Source of the DNA: SPDF01 sp963699825
Lineage (GTDB): Bacteria; Gemmatimonadota; Gemmatimonadetes; Gemmatimonadales; GWC2-71-9
DNA: 64,000 nt
Reading direction: 5' to 3'
NCBI GenBank assembly: GCA_963699825.1
Contig: CAVOVI010000013.1
Location: forward strand, 186,001-250,000
Each line of letters opens with the position of its first letter. Position 1 is the stretch's first letter. Of the stretch, positions 39,308-47,914 are shown piece after piece. The position numbers and the translations under genes were made by a program. The notes below the pieces were generated by a model. It was not told the origin of the DNA. It saw nothing but the letters and a program-made list of their open reading frames with translations, and made no database searches.

Positions 39308-39753
39308 CCGTCCCCGAGAAAGACTTCGCGCCGCGCCGACCATCTCGCCCCCAGCGCGGTGAGCCCGGCAGCGCCCAGTATGCTCTCCGCCAGCGGGAAC
39401 GCGATCTGTTCCTCTTTCGCGAAATGATCCCGGGCCAGGGTCACAGCGTCCAGCAAGTCATCCCGCGCCGCCGAGACATCCTGGGACCCCTGGGCGCGGG
39501 TCAGCAGGCCGGCGATCTCCGTATGCTCCGCCTCCATGGTGCTCAGCAGCCCCTCGTCGCCCCCGGCCGACCGCATCCGCTCGAAAAGCAGGGTGTCCTC
39601 CAGCTGCGCGTGAGACACCAGCGCGGCGGCCAGCAGCGCGGCCTGCTCCCGGACTTCGCCGACAGACGTCGTGTGCGGAATCGTCTCCTCGAGCCGGTCG
39701 AACTGCGCATAGAAGGCGCCGTGCTCGCCGAGGAGCGCATCGGTGATCTTCAT
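39304..39753 (-). CDS. Hemerythrin-like domain protein, last gene of the benzoyl-CoA operon
   Basis: 149 residues forming a four-helix di-iron bundle. Likely ligands are visible in 'LLGEHGAFYAQFDRLEE' (HxxxY/F), 'VSHAQLEDTLLFERM' (H-x3-E), 'MEAEHTEIAGLL' and 'ARDHFAKEEQIAFPLAE' (H-x4-E). Such domains bind O2 or sense oxygen/iron. In an operon for an oxygen-sensitive reductase it may scavenge or sense O2 (inference). ATG at 39753 overlaps the stop of the dehydrogenase gene (ATGA). Confidence 0.88.
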   Translation of the reverse strand: MKITDALLGEHGAFYAQFDRLEETIPHTTSVGEVREQAALLAAALVSHAQLEDTLLFERMRSAGGDEGLLSTMEAEHTEIAGLLTRAQGSQDVSAARDDLLDAVTLARDHFAKEEQIAFPLAESILGAAGLTALGARWSARREVFLGDG

Positions 39754-40772
39754 GGGGTCACCACGACGCGGATGGCATCGCCCCCCCGGAGGGTGTCGAG
39801 TGCCTCCGCGATCTGTTCGAGTGGAAAACGATGGGTCACGAGATCCATCAGCCGCACCTTCCCCTGCCGGACGAGCTCGATGGCTCGCGGGTAGTCGACT
39901 GGGCGGCAGCCGAGCGAGCCAACCACCTCGATCTCCCGGAACATGACGCGGCCCGCGTTGAGCGGAAGTGTCTCGGGGCTGTACCCGACCAGGACCAGAC
40001 GACCCCCGGTCGTCAGGCAGTTCAGGGCGGCCTCCTGGGTGACGGCCTTGCCGACCGCCTCGAACGCCACGTGGACGCCACCGCCGCTCAGCGCCCGGAT
40101 CTCCTTGTCCAGCTTCTTGGTGGTCGCCGCGTTGAACGTGGCGGTGGCACCGAAGCGAGTGGCGGTTGCCAGCTTCGTGTCCTTCACGTCGACCGCGATG
40201 ACCCGGGCCCCGACCGCCGCCGCCACCTGCACCAGGGAAAGGCCCACTCCCCCGCAACCAAACACGACCACCCAGTCCCCCGGTGTCACCTTGCCGCGCC
40301 GGACCACCGCATGGTAGGGCGTCGTGACGGCGTCGGCGATGATCGACCCCTCAACCAGCGGGACGTCGTCCGGCATCGGGACCACATCCTTCGCGGGGAT
40401 CGCCACGAACTCCGCATAGCCGCCGTCGATATGGTTTCCCAGCATTTGGCTGTTTTCACAGATGTTCTCGCGCCCGGAGCGGCAGAGGGTGCAGTGTCCG
40501 CAGGAAAGCACCGCCGGGATCAGCACTCGCGCCCCGGCGGCGAGGGTCGTCACGCCATCGCCGACCTCCGCCACCGTCCCCGCGACTTCGTGCCCCAGGA
40601 TGATCGGCGGAGGCTTGAAGGTCGGGGTACCGTGGTCGAGGTAGTGCAGGTCGGTGTGACAGACGCCACATCCCGCGACCTTTACCAACACCTCCCCCCG
40701 CCGCGGTTCGGGCGTCGGGACGTCCTTGAGCTCGAGCGGCTGGTGTGCTGCGTGGAAGATTGCGGCCTTCAT
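39750..40772 (-). CDS. had: Zinc alcohol dehydrogenase, probable 6-hydroxycyclohex-1-ene-1-carbonyl-CoA dehydrogenase
   Basis: 340 residues. Medium-chain dehydrogenase with catalytic zinc ligands in 'AGCGVCHTDLHYLDHG' and 'PIILGHEVAGTVAEVGDG', structural zinc cysteines in 'SCGHCTLCRSGRENICE', and the Rossmann motif 'VVVFGCGGVGLSLVQVAAA'. By itself this only says zinc alcohol dehydrogenase. Its place between benzoyl-CoA reductase genes and the ring hydrolase operon partner makes Had, which oxidises 6-hydroxycyclohex-1-ene-carbonyl-CoA to the 6-oxo compound, the natural assignment. ATG at 40772 overlaps the stop of the 81-residue gene upstream; AGGAG is inside that gene. Confidence 0.85.
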   Translation of the reverse strand: MKAAIFHAAHQPLELKDVPTPEPRRGEVLVKVAGCGVCHTDLHYLDHGTPTFKPPPIILGHEVAGTVAEVGDGVTTLAAGARVLIPAVLSCGHCTLCRSGRENICENSQMLGNHIDGGYAEFVAIPAKDVVPMPDDVPLVEGSIIADAVTTPYHAVVRRGKVTPGDWVVVFGCGGVGLSLVQVAAAVGARVIAVDVKDTKLATATRFGATATFNAATTKKLDKEIRALSGGGVHVAFEAVGKAVTQEAALNCLTTGGRLVLVGYSPETLPLNAGRVMFREIEVVGSLGCRPVDYPRAIELVRQGKVRLMDLVTHRFPLEQIAEALDTLRGGDAIRVVVTP

Positions 40773-41014
40773 GCGGGTCTCCTGGTGTACACGATCCGAT
40801 AGAGTTGCAGGGCGGCATGACAGTCACCGCACTCCTCCCGCAAGTCGCTGTCGGTGGGCGGCTCGAGCCGGACGTCGAACCCGAGTTGTTCATAGAGGGC
40901 GACCGACTCGGTCAGCCTGGCGCCGACGGCGATGAACCGGCGCTCCCATCCCTCTGCCTCGAGCGGATCGGGGCCGTCGCCGCTCGGTTCGAGGATCGGG
41001 AGCGCCTTGCCCAT
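40769..41014 (-). CDS. 81-residue CxxC protein in the benzoyl-CoA operon
   Basis: Starts ATG 41014, sharing a base with the bzdQ stop, and its own stop overlaps had (ATGA), so it is translated in lockstep with both. The N-terminal 40 residues read 'GWERRFIAVGARLTESVALY' then 'EQLGFDVRLEPP'. The C-terminus is 'DLREECGDCHAALQLYRIVY' plus TRRPA, with a CGDC pair that could bind zinc or act as a thiol switch. I do not recognise the family. It could be an assembly or electron-transfer accessory of the reductase. Confidence 0.75.
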   Translation of the reverse strand: MGKALPILEPSGDGPDPLEAEGWERRFIAVGARLTESVALYEQLGFDVRLEPPTDSDLREECGDCHAALQLYRIVYTRRPA

Positions 41015-41829
41015 CAGGCCGCCGCGTGCTCGGCGGCGCGCTTGGCGAGGCGCTGGTGCCCCAGCACCGCGGCGCCGATCGCCGCGGTGAACTGTGCGAG
41101 TGGCTCGGGCGGGACGTTCACTTCCTGACCCAACTCTTCGCGGAGTACGCGCACCATGGTGGGAAACCGCATGATGCCGCCGACGAGGGTGATTTCCGGC
41201 TCGAGCCGGACCCGCTTCATCAACTGAACAGAACGGGCGACGAGAGAGACCACCGCACCATGCAGGATGTCGCCGGGTGCCCGGCCGCTCGAGACGTGGT
41301 TGATCACCTCCGACTCGGCAAAGACCGCGCAGACGCCCGAAATGGAGGCCGCATCCGCGGAGGCGGCGGCGATGGCGCCGATTTGCTCCGTCCCGAAGCC
41401 GAGATAGCGAGCGGTCTTCTCGAGGAACGCGCCAGTCCCCGCGGCGCACTTGTCATTCAGGCGGAAGGCTGCGACGCGCCCTCGATCATCGAGCCGGCTC
41501 GCCTTCATCGTCTGGCCCCCGACATCGAGGACGGTTCGCGTGTGCGGAAAGAAGTGACGCGTACCACGTCCCTGCGCCGTGAGGTCGGTGGCATGCAGGT
41601 CACGGAATCCCACCTGGTAGCGACCAGCGCCGGTGCTGACCACGTACCCGACCGCATCCCGCGACACATCGGCGTGCCGGAGCAGGGCGGCGTACGCCTC
41701 GTTCGCGGCGACGTCAAGCCGAAAGCCAGTCGGAATCATCGCAGTGGCCACCAGGGTCCCGGCGTCGTCGAGGAGCGCGGCCTTCGTATAGGTGGACCCG
41801 ACGTCGATGCCGGCGGTCAGGTTGGTCAT
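41014..41829 (-). CDS. bzdQ: Benzoyl-CoA reductase ATPase subunit (BzdQ/BcrA-D type)
   Basis: 271 residues of the ASKHA activator fold, one of two ATPase subunits that drive electrons into the benzoyl-CoA active site. Phosphate-1 loop 'AGIDVGSTYTKAALLDD', phosphate-2 'TVLDVGGQTMKASRLDD', and cluster-binding cysteines in 'LNDKCAAGTGAFLEKTARYL' and 'GVCAVFAESEVINHVSSG', as in the 2-hydroxyglutaryl-CoA dehydratase activator. The usual Gly-Gly-Gln-Asp is Gly-Gly-Gln-Thr here, unlike its partner. Both ATPase subunits are near 29 kDa, closer to the Azoarcus (Bzd) than the Thauera (Bcr) arrangement. The P/Q label is by gene order and could be swapped. Confidence 0.88.
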   Translation of the reverse strand: MTNLTAGIDVGSTYTKAALLDDAGTLVATAMIPTGFRLDVAANEAYAALLRHADVSRDAVGYVVSTGAGRYQVGFRDLHATDLTAQGRGTRHFFPHTRTVLDVGGQTMKASRLDDRGRVAAFRLNDKCAAGTGAFLEKTARYLGFGTEQIGAIAAASADAASISGVCAVFAESEVINHVSSGRAPGDILHGAVVSLVARSVQLMKRVRLEPEITLVGGIMRFPTMVRVLREELGQEVNVPPEPLAQFTAAIGAAVLGHQRLAKRAAEHAAA

Positions 41830-42641
41830 GAGGCGGCTCCTGCCGGGGCGGCTTGCCCGGCGATGATGCGGTCCATGGCAAAGAGGGCGGCGCCCAGCGC
41901 GCCCATGTAGTGCGAGTCCTCGCCGACCTGGAGGGGAGTCCCGAGCAGCTCGTTCAGGACGGCCACCATCGCTTCATTGCGGGCGACGCCGCCGGTGAAC
42001 GTGATCCGCTCCTCGACCCCCACCCGCCGCAGCAGGGACACCGAGCGGGCGGCGATGGACCGGTGCACCCCCATCAGGATGTCCTCGATCTTCTTCCCCT
42101 TGGCCGCCCAGCCCAGTACCTCCGACTCAGCGAACACCGTGCAGGTCGTCGAGATCTTCACGGGACGGGTGGCACGCTGCGCGACGCCCCCGAGCTCGCC
42201 GAGCGGGATCTCCAGCGCGAAGGAAGCCGCCTGGAGGAAGCGGCCGGTGCCTGCCGCGCACTTGTCGTTCATGCAGAAATCGAGGACGTCCCCGGTTTCC
42301 GTGACACGGATGGCCTTGGTGTCCTGCCCTCCCATGTCGAGCACCGTGCGAGTGCCGGGAAAGAGGTGCGCGGCGCCTCTGGCGTGGCAGCTGATTTCGG
42401 TCACCTGGTCGTTCCCGAAGGACACCTTGTACCGGCCATACCCCGTGCCGATCACGTATCCCACATCCGCTTCCCGCACGATGCCGTCGTCGAGCGCCGC
42501 CTGGAACGCTTCCTGCGCCGCCACGACCACGTTGGCGCCGGTCATGATGAGCGACCGCCCCACAATGCGCCGTGCCTCGTCGATCACGACGGCCTTGGTC
42601 TGTGTGGATCCGACATCTACTCCGCCAGCGTATCGCATCAT
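41826..42641 (-). CDS. bzdP: Benzoyl-CoA reductase ATPase subunit (BzdP/BcrA-D type)
   Basis: 271 residues, a paralogue of the next gene. ATP-binding motifs 'GGVDVGSTQTKAVVID' and 'TVLDMGGQDTKAIRVT', then 'CMNDKCAAGTGRFLQAASFA' and 'STTCTVFAESEVLGWAAKGK', the two cysteines that hold the [4Fe-4S] cluster between subunits. The pair hydrolyses ATP to push low-potential electrons onto the ring-reducing subunits. ATG at 42641 (first of two adjacent ATGs), 8 bases after the bzdO stop; its stop overlaps bzdQ by 4 bases. Confidence 0.9.
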   Translation of the reverse strand: MMRYAGGVDVGSTQTKAVVIDEARRIVGRSLIMTGANVVVAAQEAFQAALDDGIVREADVGYVIGTGYGRYKVSFGNDQVTEISCHARGAAHLFPGTRTVLDMGGQDTKAIRVTETGDVLDFCMNDKCAAGTGRFLQAASFALEIPLGELGGVAQRATRPVKISTTCTVFAESEVLGWAAKGKKIEDILMGVHRSIAARSVSLLRRVGVEERITFTGGVARNEAMVAVLNELLGTPLQVGEDSHYMGALGAALFAMDRIIAGQAAPAGAAS

Positions 42642-42649
42642 GTCTCCGA

Positions 42650-43942
42650 TCAGGCTGAGGTCGCAGTGGTGCGAAGCCGTTGCGAGCCGAGGCCCTCGAA
42701 AAAGGCGTCGATCCGGTTCTTGAGCTGCGCTTCCGACACGACCCTGCGGTCCATCATGTCCGATTCGATGAAGAGGCACTGGACGTCGCGGGCCTTCATG
42801 AGCGCTTTCCGGCTGCCGGCCAGGCTGGTGGACACCGTGCGGCAACTCTTGACCGGGTGGTAGACGACGCCGTCCGCCTCGAATTGGTCGACTTGCTCGA
42901 TCAGCGATTGGTCGTGGAACAGCATGGCGTCGCCGGCGTGACGGACGCCCACGAGAACGCCTTCGGCGAGACTCTCGATTGGCCGCTCCAGGTCGTACTG
43001 GAAGCCAAGGTCGAGGCCGCCCGCCGCGAACCAGAGATAGCTCGAGGCCACAAAGACGCCGCCCTGGTCGGCGAACATCTCGTGGAATCGCCGGAAGATC
43101 GGATAGCAGGGGACGCCGACGAACAGCAGCCGGTACTTCTCCTCCTGGATGGTGCCCATCCCGGCGGCGGACTTGTACTCCATCTCCTCGACCAGGCGCT
43201 CGAAGTATTCCGCTCCCTCCTTCGTCCCGCGAAGCGCGTTGAGCACGCCGAGGTAGATGGTGCCGTCCACCAGCGCGTTGAACATGGCGGGTCGGTGCTG
43301 GTTGAGTTCGAGCACGCGCTTCCAGGCGGCCGCCATCCGGTTGGTGTAGTCGAGCACTTCGCGGAGCCGGGCCATGTCGAGCGTCGTGCCGGTGAGCCGC
43401 TCGCATTCCGCGATCAATTCCCGAAGCTGGATCTCGAGATAGCGGCGGTCGTTCTCGAAGGCGGCGGTCCCGACCGGCGCGCCGCCTGCGGCGGTCCGCG
43501 AACCGGGGATGTCGAGTGTGACCATCGGGATCTTGTAGTAGCGCTCCCAGAATTCGGCCCACTTGACGTAGGTGTTGCAGGCGTTGGTGGCAATGGCCAG
43601 GGCCGGTTTGGGGAGCCGCCCCATGGAGTGCTTGCCGTCCTGGAGCTGCATCGCGACGTCGGCCTTCACGTATCCGCAGACGTCCGGCGAGTAGCCGTAG
43701 TCTTCGGCCATGCCGAGGTATTCGTGCGCCACATGGCGGACGGCCGTTTGCAGGGAGTTGATCTCCGGGAAGACCAGGTGCATGTCAAAGGCGCGGAGGA
43801 TCTCCGCCAGGCTCCCCATGACGAACACGTAGGCGGCCGTTTCCTTCCGCTCGGCGGCAGCGTCGAGTCGCGCGAACCAGTCGCGCATCAGCTTGGCGCC
43901 TTCGACGGCACCGCGGCCGACGATGTCCTGTTCTGCAATCAT
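42650..43942 (-). CDS. bzdO: Benzoyl-CoA reductase catalytic subunit, BzdO/BcrB type
   Basis: 430 residues of the HgdB/BcrB family. With BzdN it forms the benzoyl-CoA binding, [4Fe-4S]-containing half of the reductase. Family landmarks are 'MHLVFPEINSLQTAVRH', 'SPDVCGYVKADVA', 'IATNACNTYVKWAEFWERYY', 'LLFVGVPCYPIFRRFHEMFA' and 'GVVYHPVKSCRTVSTSLAGS'. Conserved cysteines in these are likely cluster ligands. ATG at 43942, 9 bases after bzdN. Length is right for this subunit. Confidence 0.92.
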   Translation of the reverse strand: MIAEQDIVGRGAVEGAKLMRDWFARLDAAAERKETAAYVFVMGSLAEILRAFDMHLVFPEINSLQTAVRHVAHEYLGMAEDYGYSPDVCGYVKADVAMQLQDGKHSMGRLPKPALAIATNACNTYVKWAEFWERYYKIPMVTLDIPGSRTAAGGAPVGTAAFENDRRYLEIQLRELIAECERLTGTTLDMARLREVLDYTNRMAAAWKRVLELNQHRPAMFNALVDGTIYLGVLNALRGTKEGAEYFERLVEEMEYKSAAGMGTIQEEKYRLLFVGVPCYPIFRRFHEMFADQGGVFVASSYLWFAAGGLDLGFQYDLERPIESLAEGVLVGVRHAGDAMLFHDQSLIEQVDQFEADGVVYHPVKSCRTVSTSLAGSRKALMKARDVQCLFIESDMMDRRVVSEAQLKNRIDAFFEGLGSQRLRTTATSA

Positions 43943-43951
43943 GGTCTCTCC

Positions 43952-45130
43952 TTAGTCGAACAGGATGCTCTCGATGAACGTCTCGAGCTGCAGCTGCATC
44001 TGGTCGAAGCCAGACATCTTCTCTTCGAATTCGGTCACGAAGTAGGGGATGTGTTCCTCGTCCAGGGCCTTTGTGTACGCGACCTGCTCGTCCAGCCCCG
44101 GCTCGCACATCTTGGCGGCGGACAGGATCGCCGCCTGGGCCTTGGCCCCGTGGAGCCGGTCGAGGAGCATCTGCTCCTTCGGCTTCCGCGTGTCGTGCTG
44201 GACGGGGCTGTACGACGAGCCGTTGATGTAGGCGTCGGCGAGCGCCGTGAGCGGATCCCCCTGCGGGTCCACGTCACGGACCAGGAAGCGGAGCCCGATC
44301 AGCAGGTCGTCGTCCACCACGTAGCAGGACTGCCCGATGACCGCCAGCAGGTCGAGGGGCGGCTGCTCGCAGAAGCCCCCCTCGAGCACGATGCGGATCT
44401 TGTCCTGTGACTTGTCCGTTCGCTGGCGGATCTGCGGGATCATCGCGTGCAACAGTGTGTTGTGGTCCTCCCTGCGCAGGATGGCGCCCAGGGCCACCAT
44501 GACGTATGCCTGATCCACGGGCAGGAGCCACGGCGTCTCGCGCTTGATGGCGTACACCTCGCGGAGGAGACGCCGGTTCTCGTTGAAGACGGCGATGGAC
44601 CGCTGCAGATCAGCCTCGCTGACCGTCCGGCCTGCGACGGCCTCGATGTCACCCAGCATCCGGGCATACTCGTCGCGGAGGTAGGCGATCGATCCCGCGG
44701 AGTTGACGTTCTGGGGCAGATAGAGGATCTGAGATGAATAGGGGAGATTGCGCGACCAGACGCCGGCCAGGTTGCGTGCCGCGTCGCAGATCGGGTGGGT
44801 GACGAACATGTCGAGCGGCAACCGTCCGTCGAGGCAGACCTCAAGCGAGCTCCGGATGATGGAGCAGAGGTATGACCCGAAGTGGGAGTCGGCCTGGCGC
44901 ATCTCCACCGGGGCGCCGCGCACCTTGACCGGCAGCATGCCGGCCGCGTGGACCAGTTCTTCGGGGAAATACACCTGGAAATGGCCGAGGACCTTTCCAC
45001 CCGATTCCTTCCACGCGTGCACCGTGGGGAACTCGGGATCTTCCAGCAGGTCCCGGCAGGCACTCAGGGCGTCGTCGAGCGGGAGCGCCGCGACGGCGGC
45101 GACATCGAAGGTGGTGGCCGTGGCGCTCAT
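43952..45130 (-). CDS. bzdN: Benzoyl-CoA reductase catalytic subunit, BzdN/BcrC type
   Basis: 392 residues of the HgdB-like family, the second ring-reducing subunit. Landmarks: 'QVYFPEELVHAAGMLPVKVR', 'FGSYLCSIIRSSLEVCLDG', 'VTHPICDAARNLAG', 'GGFCEQPPLDLLAVIGQSCY' and 'AAKMCEPGLDEQVAYTKALD'. Cys in 'LCSI', 'PICD' and 'KMCE' are the probable cluster ligands. ATG at 45130 overlaps the dch stop by 4 bases. The order N-O-P-Q is the same as in the Azoarcus bzd cluster. Confidence 0.92.
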   Translation of the reverse strand: MSATATTFDVAAVAALPLDDALSACRDLLEDPEFPTVHAWKESGGKVLGHFQVYFPEELVHAAGMLPVKVRGAPVEMRQADSHFGSYLCSIIRSSLEVCLDGRLPLDMFVTHPICDAARNLAGVWSRNLPYSSQILYLPQNVNSAGSIAYLRDEYARMLGDIEAVAGRTVSEADLQRSIAVFNENRRLLREVYAIKRETPWLLPVDQAYVMVALGAILRREDHNTLLHAMIPQIRQRTDKSQDKIRIVLEGGFCEQPPLDLLAVIGQSCYVVDDDLLIGLRFLVRDVDPQGDPLTALADAYINGSSYSPVQHDTRKPKEQMLLDRLHGAKAQAAILSAAKMCEPGLDEQVAYTKALDEEHIPYFVTEFEEKMSGFDQMQLQLETFIESILFD

Positions 45131-45903
45131 GGGAGCTCCTCCCAGACCGGGGCCCGCTTCTCCATGAAGGCGGCGAGCCCCTCATGCACATCGGCGAGCG
45201 GCATCAGCTCGTGCAGGTACAGGTCTTCCGCGCGGGTGAGCGCCGGATCGAAGGCGAGGTCGGCACCATCCAGCACCGCGCGCTTGGCCAGCCGCAGCGC
45301 CGGTCCGGAGCGGGAGGCGATTTCGATGAGGGCAGCCTCCGATCCAGCATCGAAATCGGCGGTGCTGAAGATGCGGCTCACGAGTCCCATGCGCAGCGCC
45401 TCGGCAGCGCCGATGGTTCGGCCGCTCAGAATGAGATCCAGCGCCCGCTGCCTCCCGATCAGCCGGGGCAGGAGCGCGGCGGCCACCGGAGGGAAGACCG
45501 CGAGCTGAATCTCGGGCTGCCCGAGCTTCAGGTCGTCGCGCGCGAAGATCATGTCGCAGGCGAGCGCCAGCTCGCAGCCGCCACCGAGCGCCGCGCCGTG
45601 GACGAGCGCCACGACCGGCGCCTCGAGCGCCATCAACTGCCGGATGGCGCCGTGGAACAGCTCGAGCATACGCCCGACCCGGTCGGCCGTGTGGTCGGCC
45701 ACATCCACCCCTGCGGAGAACGCCCGGCCGGCCCCCGATACCGAGAGGAGTTTGAGGCGCGGGTCCGCGGCCGCCTCGGCGATGGCCGATTGCAGCGCCA
45801 CCATCGTGTCCAGATTGAGGACATTGACCGGGGGACGGTCCAACACCAGGCGACCGATGCCGCCCTCACGGGTGTAGCGCGCGCTGCTGGCGGTGACCGG
45901 CAT
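45127..45903 (-). CDS. dch: Cyclohexa-1,5-diene-1-carbonyl-CoA hydratase
   Basis: 258 residues, crotonase fold. Adds water to the dienoyl-CoA made by benzoyl-CoA reductase. Oxyanion-hole motifs are 'AGRAFSAGVDVADHTADRVG' and 'HGAALGGGCELALACDMIFA', and 'LGQPEIQLAVFPPVAAALLP' is typical of Dch. The general enoyl-CoA hydratase family is certain; the specific reaction follows from its coupling to bzdN (4-base overlap) and oah (shared base TGATG). ATG at 45903. Confidence 0.9.
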   Translation of the reverse strand: MPVTASSARYTREGGIGRLVLDRPPVNVLNLDTMVALQSAIAEAAADPRLKLLSVSGAGRAFSAGVDVADHTADRVGRMLELFHGAIRQLMALEAPVVALVHGAALGGGCELALACDMIFARDDLKLGQPEIQLAVFPPVAAALLPRLIGRQRALDLILSGRTIGAAEALRMGLVSRIFSTADFDAGSEAALIEIASRSGPALRLAKRAVLDGADLAFDPALTRAEDLYLHELMPLADVHEGLAAFMEKRAPVWEELP

Positions 45904-46970
45904 CAGGGCTTCGCCGCGAGTTTGGCGTCCATCGCCCCGCCGCATGCGCCACAGAACGCGAAGCCTGAGGGGATTCCCTTGGCGCCGCAGGCAGCACAGT
46001 CGGACGCGTACGGGCCCCAGAGAAACTCGCTCGACTCGTCGTTTGCCGCCTTTTCACGGAGGCCCATGTAGTCCGCCGGCCGCTTCTCGACGAAGGCTCG
46101 CATTCCCTCCCAAGGCTCGACGCTGGTGTAGTGCGTCGAGAGCCAGTCCCGAGCATGGCCGATCGTCTGGTGCCAAGCCAGCTCTTTCCAGAAGTTGACC
46201 TGCTGCTTGGTGTACCGCTGGCATTCAGGGAATTGCTTGAGGAGTTGATCCACAAGATCCTGCACCCCCTCGTCCAGCTTCGAAAGGTCGATGGCGTACC
46301 CGTCCTTCCCCTTCTGGGCTGACTTGATCTGCTCCGGTGTTGCCCCGGTGATGAACTTCCCATCCTTCGTGACGGATGGCACGACGCGGTTGACGAGTCC
46401 CCACTCGAGGCACTGGGCGGCGGGGATCCGGTTGTTCAGGAGCAGTATCTCGCGGGCGCGGCGGTCGCCGACGTGGATCGGCAACCACTGGGTGGAGCCG
46501 CCGGCAGCCACGCTCCCGACCCGAGTACCGACCTGCCCGATCCAGGCGTGTTCCGCCATCACGGCGAGGTCACAGGCAAGCTGCGATTCGTTGCCCCCAC
46601 CGGCCGCCATGCCGTTGAGTCGGGCGATGACCGGCTTGCCGGCGTTGACGAGGCTCTCGATCCAGGCGCGGAAGAGCCCCATGTACTTCCAGTAGTCGCG
46701 CGGGCGGCTGGTATACGCCTCTTCGTATTCCTTGACGTCGCCGCCGGTGCAGAAGGCGGCGGTTCCGGCGCCCGTGATGACGATGACGCCGATCTTGTCG
46801 TCGAACGACGCATCCTGGACGGCAGTCGCCAGTTCGCGGAGCGCCGCCGTGCTGTAGGCGTTGTAGTTGTGCGGTCGATTGATGGTGACCGTCGCCACCC
46901 AGTCCGCCTTGCGATAGAGGACTTCGGCGAACTTGAAGGAAGCAGCGTCCCGAGACTCGAATTCACGCAT
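45903..46970 (-). CDS. oah: 6-oxocyclohex-1-ene-1-carbonyl-CoA hydrolase
   Basis: 355 residues, crotonase fold, the ring-opening enzyme giving 3-hydroxypimelyl-CoA. Characteristic Oah blocks: 'TVTINRPHNYNAYSTAALRE', 'GDVKEYEEAYTSRPRDYWKY', 'RLNGMAAGGGNESQLACDLA' and 'SVAAGGSTQWLPIHVGDRRA'. It also has a long C-terminal extension ending in a CxxC...CxxC ribbon ('DCAACGAKGIPSGFAFCGAC'). These blocks are far more specific than for an ordinary hydratase, and they make the pathway assignment for the whole operon firm. ATG 46970, 29 bases after the regulator gene. Confidence 0.95.
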   Translation of the reverse strand: MREFESRDAASFKFAEVLYRKADWVATVTINRPHNYNAYSTAALRELATAVQDASFDDKIGVIVITGAGTAAFCTGGDVKEYEEAYTSRPRDYWKYMGLFRAWIESLVNAGKPVIARLNGMAAGGGNESQLACDLAVMAEHAWIGQVGTRVGSVAAGGSTQWLPIHVGDRRAREILLLNNRIPAAQCLEWGLVNRVVPSVTKDGKFITGATPEQIKSAQKGKDGYAIDLSKLDEGVQDLVDQLLKQFPECQRYTKQQVNFWKELAWHQTIGHARDWLSTHYTSVEPWEGMRAFVEKRPADYMGLREKAANDESSEFLWGPYASDCAACGAKGIPSGFAFCGACGGAMDAKLAAKP

Positions 46971-46999
46971 GGGCAGATCCTCGTTGGTGGAACACGCGC

Positions 47000-47887
47000 T
47001 TACGCCGCGGCGACGATCTCGTCGCCTTCGGCGCAGACGGCGGCGACGTAGGCCTCGGCGGGGCCCGCCAGCACATCGTGGTAGCTTTCGAACAGGCGCG
47101 CGGCCTTCTCTCCGTTCCAGCCATTGGGGAGGAGGGGGCGCGGGAGATAGGGATCTTCGAGGGGGAAGGCGCGGTACTCATGCACCAGCAGGAATCGGCG
47201 CCTGAAGCAATCGGCGGGGGCGGTGCACGGCTTGTGGATGCCGGCCCGGGCGCCGGTCATGCCGCACTGGTTGCAGTGTTCGAACTCCTGGCTCCAGCGG
47301 GCGATGAATGCGGAGTAGCGACGATCCAGCGCGGCCAGGTCCCAGCATTGCGCCACCAGGCGCTGCGGGGTGGAATGCGCGAGGTGCTCACCGCGAAATA
47401 TTTCCAGGTTCTTGCCAAGCTTCAGGTCCGCCGCAATCTCAAGGACTTCGGCCCGCACATCGTGCGGCGAAATCCACACCCCGCTTGTGATAGGGCCGAA
47501 TCCCAGCCAGGCCAGTCGGACCCGAAGCGCATCCCGGAGCCGGCGGCGCGTCTCAGGGACCGAGAAGACGACCACCGACCACTCGCCGTCCCATTCGGTC
47601 TCGGTCGTCGGGTGGTAGATGCGCTCCCGGCCCGACTCGAGCAACTTCCGGCCCTTGGCGGTGAGTCCGTACCAGCTTCGGGTGCCGATCCGCTCGGCGC
47701 TGAGCCATCCCTTCCGCGTCATCCGCGAGAGGACCGTCCGCACCGCCATGGGGGAGAGGCCGAGGTCGCCGAGCAGGGTGATCAGCCCGCTGGTCCAAAC
47801 AGGGCGATCCCGCTCCAGCAGATAGTCGCCGAAGAGGGTGAAGACGAGGTCCTGGGAGCGGAGACCGGGGACCGACTTGCGTGCCAT
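47000..47887 (-). CDS. PaaX-family transcriptional regulator
   Basis: 295 residues from ATG 47887; a longer start at 47923 would cover the operator. N-terminal winged helix 'LVFTLFGDYLLERDRPVWTS' with recognition region 'SPMAVRTVLSRMTRKGWLSA' and wing 'ERIGTRSWYGLTAKGRKLLE'. Then come the PaaX middle domain ('EWSVVVFSVPETRRRLRDAL', 'GFGPITSGVWISP') and the C-terminal domain with 'HEYRAFPLEDPYLPRPLLPN'. PaaX of E. coli represses phenylacetate genes and responds to phenylacetyl-CoA. Here it heads the benzoyl-CoA operon on the same strand and is divergent from a MaoC gene, so a CoA-thioester inducer is likely (inference). Between the domains is a Cys cluster ('HCNQCGMTGARAG...KPC') not typical of E. 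coli PaaX. Confidence 0.88.
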   Translation of the reverse strand: MARKSVPGLRSQDLVFTLFGDYLLERDRPVWTSGLITLLGDLGLSPMAVRTVLSRMTRKGWLSAERIGTRSWYGLTAKGRKLLESGRERIYHPTTETEWDGEWSVVVFSVPETRRRLRDALRVRLAWLGFGPITSGVWISPHDVRAEVLEIAADLKLGKNLEIFRGEHLAHSTPQRLVAQCWDLAALDRRYSAFIARWSQEFEHCNQCGMTGARAGIHKPCTAPADCFRRRFLLVHEYRAFPLEDPYLPRPLLPNGWNGEKAARLFESYHDVLAGPAEAYVAAVCAEGDEIVAAA

Positions 47888-47914
47888 ATCAAATACGCTC
47901 GTCGAAAGAGTGAC

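Noticed and set aside
41014..45130. 2-hydroxyacyl-CoA dehydratase with activators
   Set aside because: The subunit families are shared, but two ATPase subunits plus dch, oah and had in one operon indicate benzoyl-CoA reductase.
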